Shown: positions 42,817-53,700, counted from the first letter of the stretch. The stretch: 64,000 nucleotides of DNA from RBG-13-68-16 sp041494245 (GCA_041494245.1 JBGQAK010000008.1:62001-126000); one strand, 5' to 3'. Made by a program: numbers and translations. The notes: generated by a model not told the origin, from the sequence alone.

Positions 42817-43980
42817 TCAGGGCCGTTCGAGAAGGTAGGCGAAGCCCATCCCGCCGCCGATGCACATGGTGACCATACCGCGCTTGGCGTTGCGCCGCTT
42901 CATCTCCCCGAGGATCTTGCAGGTCAGAACCGCGCCGGTGGCCCCGAGCGGGTGGCCAGTGGCGATGGCGCCCCCGTTGACGTTGGTCTTCTCGGGGTCG
43001 AGCTTGAGCTCGCGCGAGCAGTAGATGGACTGGCTCGCGAACGCTTCGTTGATCTCGACCACGTCGACGTCGTCGAGCTTCACCTTTGCTTTCTTGAGGA
43101 GCTTGGGCACGGCCTTGGCGGGGCCGATGCCCATGATGTCGGGCGGCACGCCGGCCACCGCCCAGTGCTGGACGTAGGCCACCGGCTCGAGCCCCATCTT
43201 GACGGCTCTCTTGTCGGACATCACAACAACCCCGGCGGCTCCGTCGTTGATCTGCGAGGAGTTGCCGGCGGTGACGGTTCCGCGAGGGTCGAACGCCGGC
43301 TTCAGCTTGGCGAGCGCCTCCAGCGAGGTGTCGCCGCGCGGACCCTCGTCGGTGTCGAAGACGAACTCGCGCCAGGCGCCGTCGTCCATCGTCCGCACGT
43401 TCAGGGGCACGATCTCGTCCTTGAACTTGCCGGCCGCGATCGCGGCGGCGGCGCGCTGGTGGGAGCGCAGGGCGAACGCGTCCTGGTCCTCGCGGGTGAT
43501 CCCGAACTGGCGGGCGACCACCTCGGCGGTGGTGCCCATGCCGGCGTAGGCGTTGGGCATCGCGTCCATGAGCGCGGGATCGGCGAAGATCTTGTTGCCG
43601 CCCATCGGCACCATGGACATCGACTCCACGCCTCCGGCGATGATCACCTCGGCGTTGCCCGAGCGGATCACGTCGGCCGCCCAGGCGATGGACTGCGAGC
43701 CCGAGGAGCAGAAGCGGTTGGAGGTGCACGCCGTCACCTCGACCGGGAACCCGGCCAGCAGGGAGATCAGGCGCGCGATGTTCATGCCCTGCTCGGCCTC
43801 GGGCATGGCGCACCCCAGCATGATGTCGTCCACCATGGCGGGCTCGAGGCCGGGCGTGCGCTCGATCAACGCCTTGAGGACGGGCGCGGCGAACTCCTCG
43901 GGCCGCGTGTCCTTCAGGCTGCCCTTCTTGGCCCTGCCGATGGGTGTGCGGGCGTACGAAACGATCACGGCTTTGGGCAT
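42817..43980 (-). CDS. Acetyl-CoA acetyltransferase/3-ketoacyl-CoA thiolase
   Basis: 387-aa cytosolic thiolase, C-C bond cleavage in beta-oxidation. The start ATG is at 43980 (first family residues PKAVIVSYARTPIGRAKKGS). Active-site Cys is in NRFCSSGSQ (about residue 90); the GHPLGATGA (His about 346) and CIGGGMG (Cys about 376) motifs complete the catalytic set. It is the second gene of an operon with FadN, 14 bp downstream. Chain-length preference is unknown. Confidence 0.93.
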   Translation of the reverse strand: MPKAVIVSYARTPIGRAKKGSLKDTRPEEFAAPVLKALIERTPGLEPAMVDDIMLGCAMPEAEQGMNIARLISLLAGFPVEVTACTSNRFCSSGSQSIAWAADVIRSGNAEVIIAGGVESMSMVPMGGNKIFADPALMDAMPNAYAGMGTTAEVVARQFGITREDQDAFALRSHQRAAAAIAAGKFKDEIVPLNVRTMDDGAWREFVFDTDEGPRGDTSLEALAKLKPAFDPRGTVTAGNSSQINDGAAGVVVMSDKRAVKMGLEPVAYVQHWAVAGVPPDIMGIGPAKAVPKLLKKAKVKLDDVDVVEINEAFASQSIYCSRELKLDPEKTNVNGGAIATGHPLGATGAVLTCKILGEMKRRNAKRGMVTMCIGGGMGFAYLLERP

Positions 43981-43994
43981 GGCGCTCTCTCCCC

Positions 43995-46412
43995 TCAGTT
44001 CCTCAGAGGCTTGTTGTTGAGCAGCATGTAGGTGATCCGCTCCTGGGTCTTGGGCTCGCCGCAGAGCGAGAGGAACGCCTCGCGCTCGAGGTCGAGGATC
44101 GTCTCCTCGCTCACCGGGTTGTTGATCGTGGTGTCGCCGCCGCACAGAATGTCGCCGACGTACGAGGCAATCTTCTCATCGTGCGCGGAGATCCAGTGGG
44201 TGATCTTCATGTTGTGGAGCAGCATCTTGATGGTCGCGACCCCCTCCCGGCCGGGGAGGTTGAACTTCCTCGGCATCGGCGGCCGGTAGCCCTCCTCGGC
44301 GAGCGCGATCGCCATACGCTTGGCGGTCCAGAGCTGCTGGTCGCGGTTCATCTCGATGTGGTCGTACGGGCGCAGGTACTTCAGCTCGCGGGCCTCGTCG
44401 GCCGAGGTCGCGACCTTGGCCATCGCGATGTCCTCGAACGCCTTACGCAGGTACGGCAGGTTGGAGAGGACGGGCTCGTCCACGCCCTCGAGCACGCGCT
44501 CGAGCATGAACACGTGGCCGCCGCCCGCCGGCACGAGGCCGACGCCAACCTCGATCAACCCCATGTACGTCTCGGCGAGGGCGCACACACGGTCGCCGCC
44601 CATGGTGATCTCGGCGCCGCCCCCGAACGTGAAGCCGAACGGGGCAGTGATCACCGGCACGCGGGCCCGCTTCAAGCCCATCGTCATCCCCTGGAACATC
44701 CGCACCATCTCGTCGATGGCCTTCCACGCCTGGCTCTGCGCCCCCTCGAGGATCATCAGCAGGTTCGCGCCTGCGCAGAACTGCTCCCCCTGGTGGTGGA
44801 TGACGAGGCCCCGGAAGTCGCGCTCGGCGATGGCGATCGCCTTGTGCATGACCTCCATGATGTCGCCGTCGATGGGGTTGAGCTTGGGCTGCAGCGCGGA
44901 GTGGAACTCGACGCAGGCCACGCCGTCGCCGAGGTCCACGAGCGAGGCGCCCTTGTTCTCGAAAACCGCTGGCGTGCGCTTCTTGATCTCCCGCAGCACA
45001 AGGAAGCTCTCGGGGCGCGGGATCGGGACGTAGGCCTTGGTGCGGGCGTCGTAGAACTCCCGCTGCACGGCGCCGTCACGGTAGAAGCTCGCGAAGCCGG
45101 CGGCCAACATCTCGCCGACCCAGGGTGCAGGCTCGACCCCCTCCGCCTTCATGCGCTCGAGGGTCTCCTTGACGCCGAGGACGTCCCAGATCTCGAACGG
45201 CCCCAGCTCCCAGTTGAAACCCCACTTGAGGCCGTTGTCGATGTCCACGATCGTGTCGGAGATCTCGCCCAGGCGCCGCGAGGAGTAGGCGAGGCCGTCA
45301 CGGGTGATGTGCCAGGCAAATGTCCCGGCCCGGTCCTTGGCGTTCACGAGCGTCTTGATCCGCTGGCCGGGGTCGTGGATCCCCTTGGTCGTCTTGAGCG
45401 ACGGCGCGTCCAGCTTGGCCTTCGGGCGGTACTGCCCGGTCTTCCAATCGAGGGTGAAGTCGATGTTCTCGCCCTTGGCGCCCTTCTCACGCTTGAAGAA
45501 GCCGGCCTTGGTCTTGCGCCCGAGCTGCTTGTTCTCGACCATCTTCGTGATGAAGTCGGGCATCACGAAAGCGGCCTTGCCCTCGTCCTGGGTGCACTCC
45601 TCGCGCAGCGTGCGCACGACGTGGACCATAGTGTCGAGGCCCACGAGGTCGGTGGTCCCGAACGACGCGCTCTTGGGGCGCCCCATCGCCGGCCCGGTGA
45701 TGGCGTCCACCTCGTCCACCTGGTAGTCGAGCTGCATCATGGCGTGGATGGTGGCCATGATCCCGTAGACACCGATGCGGTTGGCCACGAAGTTCGGGGT
45801 GTCCTTGCCGAAGACGATCCCCTTGCCGAGCAGGAACTGGCCGTAGTCGGTCATGAACTTCACGACCTCGGGGTCGGTCTCTTTGCCGGCGATCACCTCC
45901 AGCAGGCGCATGTACCGCACGGGGTTGAAGAAGTGGGTGACCAGGAAGTTCTTGCGGAAGTCCTCCGAGCGGCCCTCCAGCATCTTGTGGATCGGCAGCC
46001 CGGAGGTGTTGGAGGACACGATCGCTCCGGGCTTGCGTACCTTCTCGAGACGCTCGAAAACCTGTTGCTTGATGTCCAGGCGCTCGACCACGACCTCGAT
46101 TATCCAGTCGCACTCGGCGAGCGTGTTCCAGTCGTCCTCGAAGTTGCCGACCGAGATCAGCTGCAGGAAGCGCTTCGTGTAGATCAGCGCCGGCCTCGAG
46201 GTCTTGATGGTCTCGATCCCGGCAAGCGCGAACTTGTTGCGGAAGCGCCTGTCCTTAAGGGTGAGCCCCGCCTTCTCGTCCTCGGGCGCCAGTTTCGGAG
46301 GCACGATGTCGAGGAGCAGCGACGGGACGCCAGCGTTCGCCAGGTGCGCGGCGATCCCGGACCCCATCACGCCAGCCCCCAGAACCCCCACTTTGCGGAT
46401 TTCCCTGTGCAT
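43995..46412 (-). CDS. fadN: 3-hydroxyacyl-CoA dehydrogenase/enoyl-CoA hydratase, FadN type
   Basis: 805-aa bifunctional beta-oxidation enzyme. The order is NAD-binding 3-hydroxyacyl-CoA dehydrogenase first (GVLGAGVMGSGIAAH, residues 9-23; SSNTSGLPI about 132; HFFNPVRYM about 157), its C-terminal helical domain, then a crotonase-fold hydratase (about 480-700; HHQGEQFCAGANL, PFGFTFGGGAEI). This order matches FadN of Bacillus rather than FadB. It precedes the thiolase with a 14-bp gap. Confidence 0.92.
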   Translation of the reverse strand: MHREIRKVGVLGAGVMGSGIAAHLANAGVPSLLLDIVPPKLAPEDEKAGLTLKDRRFRNKFALAGIETIKTSRPALIYTKRFLQLISVGNFEDDWNTLAECDWIIEVVVERLDIKQQVFERLEKVRKPGAIVSSNTSGLPIHKMLEGRSEDFRKNFLVTHFFNPVRYMRLLEVIAGKETDPEVVKFMTDYGQFLLGKGIVFGKDTPNFVANRIGVYGIMATIHAMMQLDYQVDEVDAITGPAMGRPKSASFGTTDLVGLDTMVHVVRTLREECTQDEGKAAFVMPDFITKMVENKQLGRKTKAGFFKREKGAKGENIDFTLDWKTGQYRPKAKLDAPSLKTTKGIHDPGQRIKTLVNAKDRAGTFAWHITRDGLAYSSRRLGEISDTIVDIDNGLKWGFNWELGPFEIWDVLGVKETLERMKAEGVEPAPWVGEMLAAGFASFYRDGAVQREFYDARTKAYVPIPRPESFLVLREIKKRTPAVFENKGASLVDLGDGVACVEFHSALQPKLNPIDGDIMEVMHKAIAIAERDFRGLVIHHQGEQFCAGANLLMILEGAQSQAWKAIDEMVRMFQGMTMGLKRARVPVITAPFGFTFGGGAEITMGGDRVCALAETYMGLIEVGVGLVPAGGGHVFMLERVLEGVDEPVLSNLPYLRKAFEDIAMAKVATSADEARELKYLRPYDHIEMNRDQQLWTAKRMAIALAEEGYRPPMPRKFNLPGREGVATIKMLLHNMKITHWISAHDEKIASYVGDILCGGDTTINNPVSEETILDLEREAFLSLCGEPKTQERITYMLLNNKPLRN

Positions 46413-46490
46413 GTCTTATCTCCTCATGGCCTCGCTGGTTGCAGACGCGGACAGGAGTGGACCTCGGCCGTCATGACTGAACACCCGTTC

Positions 46491-46519
46491 ATTTTGCTCT
46501 TCGATGCTCCGCCTGGCAA
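46491..46519 (-). promoter_or_regulatory. Putative sigma-70 promoter of fadN-thiolase operon
   Basis: On the minus strand TTGCCA (46519-46514) and CAAAAT (46496-46491) are spaced by 17 bp. It gives a leader of roughly 70 bases before fadN. Confidence 0.45.
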
Positions 46520-46573
46520 GGGGTGGAGGCATGAGACAAGAGATGTCGCCTCCTGCCCGCGGACCCCTCGGTC

Positions 46574-47530
46574 CTAGAAGAGCCCCACGCCCCAGAGGTC
46601 GTGCAGGTGGAGGATTCCGACCACGCGGTGGTCCTTCTCGGTGACCACCAGCGCGGTGATGCGGCGGGTCTCGAGCAGGCGCAGGGCACCGGTGGCAAGC
46701 GTCTTGGGTTCGATCATGGCGGCGCCTTTGTGCATCACCTCGCCAGCGGAACGCGCCAGGGGATCGCGGTCCGCCTCCATGAGCCGCCGCAGGTCGCCGT
46801 CGGTGATCACGCCCAACAGCCGGCCGCCCTCGTCCTGGACCGTGGTGACGCCGAGCCCCTTGCGGGACATCTCGTAGATGACGTCTTTCATCGGCGTTCC
46901 CGGGTCCACCCGCGGGATCTGGTCGCCGGCGTGCATGAGGTCGGCCACGGTCAGGAGCCCCTTGCCCAGCTTCCCGCCCGGGTGGAGCTGGGCGAAGTCC
47001 TCGGGCCTGAAGCCCTTGCGGACCGAGACGGCCATTGCGAGCGCGTCGCCGAGCGCCAGCGCCGCCGTCGTCGAGGCGGTGGGCGCCAGGTCGTGGGGGC
47101 AGGCCTCGCGGTCCACGTTGAGGTTGAGGTGGATGTCCGCGTGCCCGGCGAGGGTCGAGGCGGGGTTGGAGGTGATGGCGATCAGGGGGGTCCCGAGACG
47201 CTTCAGGTACTCGACCAGGTGCACGATTTCATCGGTCTCACCGGAGTTCGACACGGCGACCACCACGTCCCCGGCCGCCACCATGCCGAGGTCGCCGTGG
47301 GTGGCCTCCGCGGGGTGCAGGAACAGGGCGGGCGTGCCGGTGGAAGCCATCGTGGCGGCGATCTTGCGGCAGATGATACCGGACTTGCCCATCCCGGTGC
47401 ACACGACACGCCCCTGGCACGCGGCCAGCAGATCAACCGCCTTCAGGAAGCTCGCGTCCAGGCGGTCCCGCAGCCGCAGGATCGCTTCCGCTTCCGTGGT
47501 CAGGACTTCTTTTGCCAGCTCGAGCGACAT
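46574..47530 (-). CDS. kdsD: Arabinose-5-phosphate isomerase
   Basis: 318-aa isomerase converting ribulose-5-phosphate to arabinose-5-phosphate for KDO. An N-terminal SIS domain has CTGMGKSG (about 45), HPAEATHGDLGM (about 73) and SNSGET (about 92), followed by two CBS domains (about 198-318). The start ATG 47530 is preferred; the upstream extension lies in repeat sequence. A second copy of its first 20 codons occurs 8.4 kb away at 55947. Presence implies lipopolysaccharide synthesis. Confidence 0.93.
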   Translation of the reverse strand: MSLELAKEVLTTEAEAILRLRDRLDASFLKAVDLLAACQGRVVCTGMGKSGIICRKIAATMASTGTPALFLHPAEATHGDLGMVAAGDVVVAVSNSGETDEIVHLVEYLKRLGTPLIAITSNPASTLAGHADIHLNLNVDREACPHDLAPTASTTAALALGDALAMAVSVRKGFRPEDFAQLHPGGKLGKGLLTVADLMHAGDQIPRVDPGTPMKDVIYEMSRKGLGVTTVQDEGGRLLGVITDGDLRRLMEADRDPLARSAGEVMHKGAAMIEPKTLATGALRLLETRRITALVVTEKDHRVVGILHLHDLWGVGLF

Positions 47531-47750
47531 GACCCCTCCGCCAGACGGCTTCCGGCCACCGCATTCTAGCCTGCCCGGGGGCGGCCCATGCTGCCAGGCG
47601 CGGCGTGCCCCGAGGAATGGTGAGGTGTCCGGATCCCTTCTCAGGACGTGATGGTCAGGGAGGTCGTGGCTGTTGCTCTCGCGTTCGCCGCGCTGGACCT
47701 CGCCCGCGCGGGAGGCGCGCCGAGGATCCTGAAGACCGTCCTGCGGGGCC
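47475..47750. repeat. Direct repeat, left copy (about 276 bp)
   Basis: Covers codons 1-20 of the intact kdsD (minus strand), the divergent intergenic region, and the first 33 codons of a truncated esterase (plus strand). It matches 55892-56169 in the same orientation, by eye about 85-90 percent identical with only a 2-base length difference. Confidence 0.9.
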
Positions 47751-47761
47751 AGCGTCTGTGA
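47651..47761 (+). pseudogene. Truncated secreted-esterase gene (5-prime fragment)
   Basis: 36 codons starting MVREVVAVALAFAAL, a signal peptide ending near ARA-GG, then APRILKTVLRG, which aligns with the start of the intact esterase (PRIVKTVLRG) at 56148. After codon 33 the sequence diverges (QRL and stop). It marks the left junction of the repeat-bounded block. Confidence 0.8.
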
Positions 47762-47964
47762 TCCGACCCACGTCGGACCCGGCCTCGACACGCGGGCTCC
47801 CCGGCGAACATTGGGACTTCCTTCTGGTGCGCGCTTGTCCTTCGTGATAAGGTGGCGCCTGTCAGATGCTTACGTAGTAGTATTAAGGCTAGTCTTTGGT
47901 ATCTCGAGGATGAAGGGGGGCCATGGCCGCCACGGCGACTCGAGCAGAAAGGAAGGCGATCACA

Positions 47965-48393
47965 ATGCACACCAAGAAGCACACACTGGCGTGGCTCCTG
48001 GGCCTGATCTTGACGGTCCCGGGGCTCGCCTGCACGTCGACGCAGAAAGTCGACACGAGCGGTAGCGGGCCGGCCACCAAAGAAGCGTGTTTTAACGTTC
48101 GCACGATCGAGAGCTTCTCTCCCCTCCATGAGAGGTTTGTCTATCTTCGAACTCTAGGCGGCGAGCACTACCTGCTGACGATGGACAGTGTCTACACGAG
48201 CCTGCCCTTCGCGACCGGCATCGCGATTTCTAACGAGTTCAGCCGTGTCTGTTCCGACACGGGGGCCACGATTACGTACATGAATCTCGGTCGTCCGGTC
48301 TTCTGCCGCATCGTGCGCGTCGAAGCCGTCGCTCACAAGGAGGCGGCCCAGAAACTGGTGGGAGACCGCACGACACCGAAGCCGAAGGGCTAA
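47965..48393 (+). CDS. Small exported protein, possible lipoprotein (DUF6491-like)
   Basis: 142 aa from ATG 47965 (GGAAGG upstream) with a signal sequence ending VPGLAC-T. The lipobox (GLAC) is a weak match, so lipidation is uncertain. The mature part CFNVRTIESFSPLHERFVYLR with a later RVCSDTGATITY motif resembles the DUF6491 family of small exported proteins, which have no known function. It is the first gene of the block between the direct repeats. Confidence 0.65.
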   Translation: MHTKKHTLAWLLGLILTVPGLACTSTQKVDTSGSGPATKEACFNVRTIESFSPLHERFVYLRTLGGEHYLLTMDSVYTSLPFATGIAISNEFSRVCSDTGATITYMNLGRPVFCRIVRVEAVAHKEAAQKLVGDRTTPKPKG

Positions 48394-48519
48394 ACGAGGG
48401 TCGCATGGACCTCGGTTGCGGGCGACCCCAAAACGATGGGGCTCGGGAGCTGGTAGAGTGGGCGCAACTGACACGGGGCGATGCAAACCACGGCCGATTC
48501 AAGGCGATCGGGAGGAAGC

Positions 48520-49341
48520 ATGAAGTGCCTGCGCTGGCTTTGTGTGGTTCTGTTGACGACCGTGCCGGCGATGTCGTTTGCAGGTGACATCCAGGTTTCT
48601 TGTGAGCCCGCTCTCCGAGTCTATCTCGATGGCAAGTTCGTGGGTATCTCCAGCGCGAAGGAGGACGGTCTTTTCCTGGCGAACGTGCCGGAAGGCGGGC
48701 ACGTCATTCGCGTCGAGAAGCATGGCTTCCTGCCGCAGAGTTTTCGGGTGGAGGTCCTGAATCTCGCGATCGAGGTGAAGGTGGAGGAGTTCTCCCCGGA
48801 ACCGCCGATTCGCGATGACAGGGAGACCGGCAGCGGCGACGTCAAACGACCCGTCGGAAACCTCCGGGTCACGTCAGCCCCTCAGAACTGTGTCGTCGAG
48901 ATCGATGGCAAACCTGAAACCAAGAGCACCCCGCTCCTGCTGATCGAGGGGCTCGCCGCAGGTGAGCACCAGATCTCCTTCAGCAAACCCGGATACGATC
49001 GAATCTCCGGCGTGGTCAGCATCCAACCGGGGACCGAGGTCACTGTTCGAGCAGACCTCAAGGCCGGGAAGCTGGAGACCTTCCACGAGGGCAAGGGATC
49101 GCTCCGCTTGATTTCGACCCCGGAACACTGCACAGTTCGGTTCCTCGGGAAGACAATGGACAAGAGCCATGCGAGGTTGAACCTCTCGCAGATCCCTGCG
49201 GGAAAGCATCGGATTGTCGTCTCATGGGGAGGTCTGGAGCTGTCCTCGAACGTGGTGATCACCAAAGGCCACAGGACGGTTGTGGTCGTGAGCTTCGTGA
49301 AAGGGGATCAACCGTTCGTCGTTTCATACGAGCCCGAGTGA
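48520..49341 (+). CDS. Secreted protein with three PEGA-like repeats
   Basis: 273 aa with signal peptide (residues 1-22, cleavage near FAG) and three PEGA-type beta repeats (about 25-95, 110-185 and 190-270). Each has the pattern VYLDGKFVG / VEIDGKPETKS / VRFLGKTMDKS followed by LPEGGH/LAAGEHQIS/IPAGKHRIV. PEGA domains are common in surface and S-layer-associated proteins. Start ATG 48520 has GGGAGGAAGC. Confidence 0.82.
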   Translation: MKCLRWLCVVLLTTVPAMSFAGDIQVSCEPALRVYLDGKFVGISSAKEDGLFLANVPEGGHVIRVEKHGFLPQSFRVEVLNLAIEVKVEEFSPEPPIRDDRETGSGDVKRPVGNLRVTSAPQNCVVEIDGKPETKSTPLLLIEGLAAGEHQISFSKPGYDRISGVVSIQPGTEVTVRADLKAGKLETFHEGKGSLRLISTPEHCTVRFLGKTMDKSHARLNLSQIPAGKHRIVVSWGGLELSSNVVITKGHRTVVVVSFVKGDQPFVVSYEPE

Positions 49342-49551
49342 AACGGCGGGCTGCTTCACCGTGAACGGCCGGGCAACCTCTGGACCGGAATCTCGTACAG
49401 AACCATGGGTCCGGCTGCCGGTGTGCTTTGCACAAGACCAGGCGCGGTGGCGGATACTGGGATGGTGATGACCATTCGCCCGAGCGAGCCATGTGAGTCG
49501 GTGAGCGCGGCACAGGCTCAAACTTTTCGCCGACCGGCTGGCAGCTCGATC

Positions 49552-50712
49552 ATGTGGCTTCGAGCCTCTCTCGTCTGTCTGGTGGTCCCTGTAGTTGCAT
49601 GTACGAGCTGGCGGGGAAGCCTCGCCAGTGTGGGTATCACGCCCGATGAGCTCCTGGCGGGGGCCCCTCTCGGCGTGGCGGAGGACTCGCCTGCGCCCGT
49701 CACCGAGGAGGACGTGCTCGCTCTCAGTTCCGAGATGCGCGCCTTCCTGGATGCACACGTGGACCGCAAGGGCAGCGGCAATCTCAAGCTGCTTCAACTG
49801 GCCTCCGCGATCATCGGAGCGGACACGTTCGGGGTGGAGTACGACGACAAGACCCGCACCGCCTCCGAGACGTTCCGCATCAGGCGGGGCAACTGCCTGT
49901 CGTTTTCCAACATGTTCGTGGCGATGGCGCGTGAGGTGGGCCTGGCTGTCCAGTACCAGGAAGTGGACATTCCACCCGATTGGACTCTTGACAAAGATAC
50001 ATACGTGCTGAACCAACATGTCAACGTGTTCGTGGATCTGGGGCCGGCGGGCACGCGCGTGGTGGATTTCAATATCAGTGATTTCAAGACCAGTTACGAG
50101 ATGCGGCGGATCTCTGACACGCGCGCGCTGGCTCACTACTACAACAATATAGGCGTCGAGCGCATGCTGGCGGGTGATACGGCCTCGGCTCTTTCGTGCT
50201 TCCGCAAGGCCATAGCCCGTGACGACCGCGGGTTTTCACCGGCCTGGACCAACCTGGGCACGCTCTACCTGCGAAACGGCCATCCCGCTCATGCCGAGGC
50301 TGCCTATCTGCAGGCCCTGAAGGCGAGAAATTGGGATCTCGTCGCCATGAGTAACCTGGCCCGGCTCTATGAGCGGCTGGGTGATCGGGAGCGGGCTGCC
50401 GCGTACCAGAAGAGGGTGATCCACCACCGCTGGCGCAACCCCTATTATCGTTACCAACTTGCCCGTCAGGCGTACGTGGCGCATGCCTACGATGCGGCCA
50501 TCGGCCATCTCAAGTATGCCATCCGCAAGCGGCCGAAAGAGGATCAGTTCTACTTCCTGCTGGGCTTGAGTTACCTGGGGAAGGGGGACGAGCGGGCTGC
50601 CCGACGCTGGCTGGCCCGGGCAGAGGAGGTGGCCGCGACCGACGCCCTGAAGCGCACGTACTCCAGCAAGATCAACACCTTGCTCCGCCACGGCGGTGGA
50701 AGCGATCATTGA
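49552..50712 (+). CDS. Transglutaminase-like/TPR lipoprotein
   Basis: 386-aa lipoprotein; start ATG 49552 gives a signal with lipobox VVAC (Cys about 17) although its Shine-Dalgarno is weak. Residues 70-190 form a transglutaminase-like domain with a RRGNCLSFSNMFVAMAREVG motif (Cys about 112) and a HVNVFVDLG motif (His about 158). Residues 205-385 are four to five TPR repeats. Such proteins act in envelope protein processing or binding; substrates unknown. Confidence 0.8.
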   Translation: MWLRASLVCLVVPVVACTSWRGSLASVGITPDELLAGAPLGVAEDSPAPVTEEDVLALSSEMRAFLDAHVDRKGSGNLKLLQLASAIIGADTFGVEYDDKTRTASETFRIRRGNCLSFSNMFVAMAREVGLAVQYQEVDIPPDWTLDKDTYVLNQHVNVFVDLGPAGTRVVDFNISDFKTSYEMRRISDTRALAHYYNNIGVERMLAGDTASALSCFRKAIARDDRGFSPAWTNLGTLYLRNGHPAHAEAAYLQALKARNWDLVAMSNLARLYERLGDRERAAAYQKRVIHHRWRNPYYRYQLARQAYVAHAYDAAIGHLKYAIRKRPKEDQFYFLLGLSYLGKGDERAARRWLARAEEVAATDALKRTYSSKINTLLRHGGGSDH

Positions 50713-50728
50713 ACGCGAAGAAAAAGGA

Positions 50729-50750
50729 AGCGGTCCCCGCAGGGACCGCT
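50729..50750. terminator. Bidirectional intrinsic terminator
   Basis: AGCGGTCCC (50729-50737) and GGGACCGCT (50742-50750) form a 9-bp perfect stem with a 4-base loop. On the minus strand it is followed by TTCCTTTTTC, a T tract, ending the TonB receptor; on the plus strand CCCTTTAAAG follows. It lies between convergent genes. Confidence 0.85.
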
Positions 50751-50775
50751 CCCTTTAAAGCTTGTTGCCTGCCTG

Positions 50776-53700
50776 CTAGAACGTGAACTGCACGCTCGAG
50801 AAGACGTAGCGGCCGTAAGAATCGTACATGTTGTAGAAGCCCGCGCCGTAGTCGTTGGGGGACATGCCCGGGCCGAGCGGGGGTGCCTTGTCGGCGACGT
50901 TGTTGCAGCCGAGCGTGAACTGGACGCCGCCCTTCAGCTTGTAGCTTACCGCGAGGTCAATCCAGTTGTAGGCGGGGATCTTGTCGATGTTGTTGGCCTT
51001 CAACAACGCAACGTTGCCCGGGTCTCCAATGGCCGGATTGGGGCTGAGATCATCGGCTTTGACGGCACCGAGATAGCGCCATCCGAGACTCAGGACCACA
51101 GGGCCGGCCTCCCACGACGTGCGGAAGAAGTGCCGCCACTTGGGGGTCGGAACACCGCACTGGTTGCCGAAGTAGCCCACGCAGTCATAGGAGTACAGCC
51201 CGGTATTGATCGTCGAGGCCAGCAGGTAGGTGCCGATGAGGTTGAAGCTGAAGAAGCTGTGTCCGGCGGGCAGGGTGTAGGAGAGGCTCGCGTCGACGCC
51301 TTCCGAACCGAGGTTACCGATGTTCTGGTTGGTCGTGAGGGTGTAGCCGTCGGTGGTCCGCCACAGCGAATAGAATCGGTCACGGTGGATCAGGCCGCAC
51401 AGCGCCGGATCGCCGGTGACTCCGCACTGGTTCAGGATGTCATCCGCGAGCAGGTTGCCGATGGTGCTCTTGATCTTGACGTTGTAGTAGTCGAGCGCGG
51501 CCGTGAAGCTCCCCGGCGTGATCACCACCCCGTAGGTGGTGGTGTCGGCGATCTCGGGTTTCAGGAGCGGGTTGCCGCCTCCGAGGGTGTTGTACTGGTT
51601 GGCAGCGTTCTCCGAGACGTGGCCGTACTGGGCCGCGGGCACGCCCATGCGTACGCACTGCGCCTGGGTGAATGACGGGTTTTCGCCCGCACAGGGGTCG
51701 CTGCTGCCTCCGAGGCCAATGCCCTGCGGAGTGAACAACTCCGACACGTTAGGCGCACGAGTCGCACGGTTGAGGCCCGCACGGAACTTCAGGGCGGAGC
51801 TTGGCGCCCAGGATGCCTGCGCCTTGTACGTGCCCCAGCCCCCGGCAGTGCTGTAGTCGGAGTAGCGGTAGCCGAGGTCCACGCTCAGATCCTTGGCCAT
51901 AGAAGCGCCCTGGATGATGGGAATCAGCAGCTCGGCGAATCCCTCCTTCACGCTGTAATTACCGTCGACGGGAAGCGTCGGACCGCCGGAACCTGCACCA
52001 AGGGCCATCTGGAACGCCAGGTCGGGGTGGACGAACAGGAATTCCTTCCGGTACACGGCGCCGATAGCGAGCTGAAGGCCCTCGGTGGCGCTGGGAAAGG
52101 CCAGCCCCCAATCCTTGAGGTCACCGTGGACCTGGCCGCTGACCATCTGTGTCTTCACGCCGGAATCCAATTGCTCGGGCAGCTGGAGGTAGTTGAGCGC
52201 GGCCTGGGTCACCCCGCCTTTCGTGAAGACGTTCCAGGGGACGCAGCCTTCAGCCACAGCGGCAGCGTTACGGCAGTGCCAGGTGCTCTGATCCGCCGGG
52301 TCGCCGACGACGAACAGGGACTCCTGGATGCGGTTGTAGTTGAGGTCGTTGGCGTACCCTTGCGGGGAGTGCACCTCGGCGTCCATGCCGTAGACGTCAT
52401 AGCTCCAGGCCTTGGTGATCTCGCCCTTGAGACCGGCGAGCAAACGGAAGTCGGTGTGACGGAGCTGGGCAACGCGGCCGCCTCCCTCGACGTTGCGACG
52501 ATAGATCTGCAGGCCTGCGTCGTCGGTCGGCCCGTACCCGTTGTTTGTGCAGGCGATCTGCTTCTGCTGGGCGCTCAGCATCGGGTTGTCGCAGTTGACC
52601 AGAAATGTGTTTCCGAAGTCGCCCGAGGGCGCGATCTGCGCGTCCGTGTAGTCGTCCATCATCATGACAGAAACGTAGGCTTCAGCATGCTCGTTCCACT
52701 GGTAGTTCACGAAACCACCACCGGTGAACCTCTTGTCGGGACGCTGCATGAAGTTGTAGGGCGCGTAGTTGAAGACGTCCCGCGAAGTGATCCACGGCGT
52801 GAACGTGTTCCCGGTCGCCGGGTCCACCGTCCAGCTCTTCCCGTCGTCGGTCCAGAAGCGACCGGTCGGGCTCGTGGATGAACCGCCGCAGGTCGGGCCG
52901 GCGAGTGTCATGCCGCCCAGAACGGAGCAGTTGGTGTAGTCGCGCCGACCCTTCTGAAGCGCCGAGATGCTGCGGTAGTCGAGGTAGGCAGAAGCATGGC
53001 CCTTGCCGTCGGCAAACTTGCCGCCGAGCGCCACGTTGGCGTCGAGCTGACCACCATCCCAGGCCTGACCGGTCGGGGCGGTAAAGCCCCTTGCCTTGTT
53101 CATGGCGTAGACGGCCTCGTTGTCGTTGTTGTGCTGGTAGCCGCCGAAAGAAACGCCGCCCCTGACACCCTCAAAGTCCTTGTCCAGGATGAAGTTGACA
53201 ACGCCGGCGACGGCATCGGCGCCGTAGGTGGCCGAAGCCCCCCCGGTGAGGACGTCGACCCGCTTCACGAGCGCAGACGGGATGAAGTTCAGGTCAGGAG
53301 CGGTGGCGAACGCGTCACCACCCGACATCCGGCGACCGTCGATCAGAACCAGCGTGCGGTTGGTGCCGAGGTAGCGCAGGTCCACCGTCGCTGTGCCGGA
53401 CGAACCGTTTGACACCGTGGAGTTCTGCGCGGCGAAGACCTGCGGCAATGTGTTGAGGAGGTCTTCGATGCGGGTGGTCCCTCGATAGCTGAGCTCTTCA
53501 ACGTCCAGGGTGGCGACAGGGCTCATAGCTTCCAACGTTGGGCGCGGAATCAACGACCCGGTCACCGACACTTCTTCCTTGTACGCACTCCGCATCTGCA
53601 CCTGCAGGGTCACCACTTGGCCCGCGCCCACGGCGATGCCGGTCTGCTCCTGGGCCGCGAAGCCCGGCATCGTGAACCTGACGGCATAGGTGCCCGGGGG

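Noticed and set aside
43944..46577. 877-codon plus-strand frame over thiolase and fadN
   Set aside because: Antisense of clear beta-oxidation genes.
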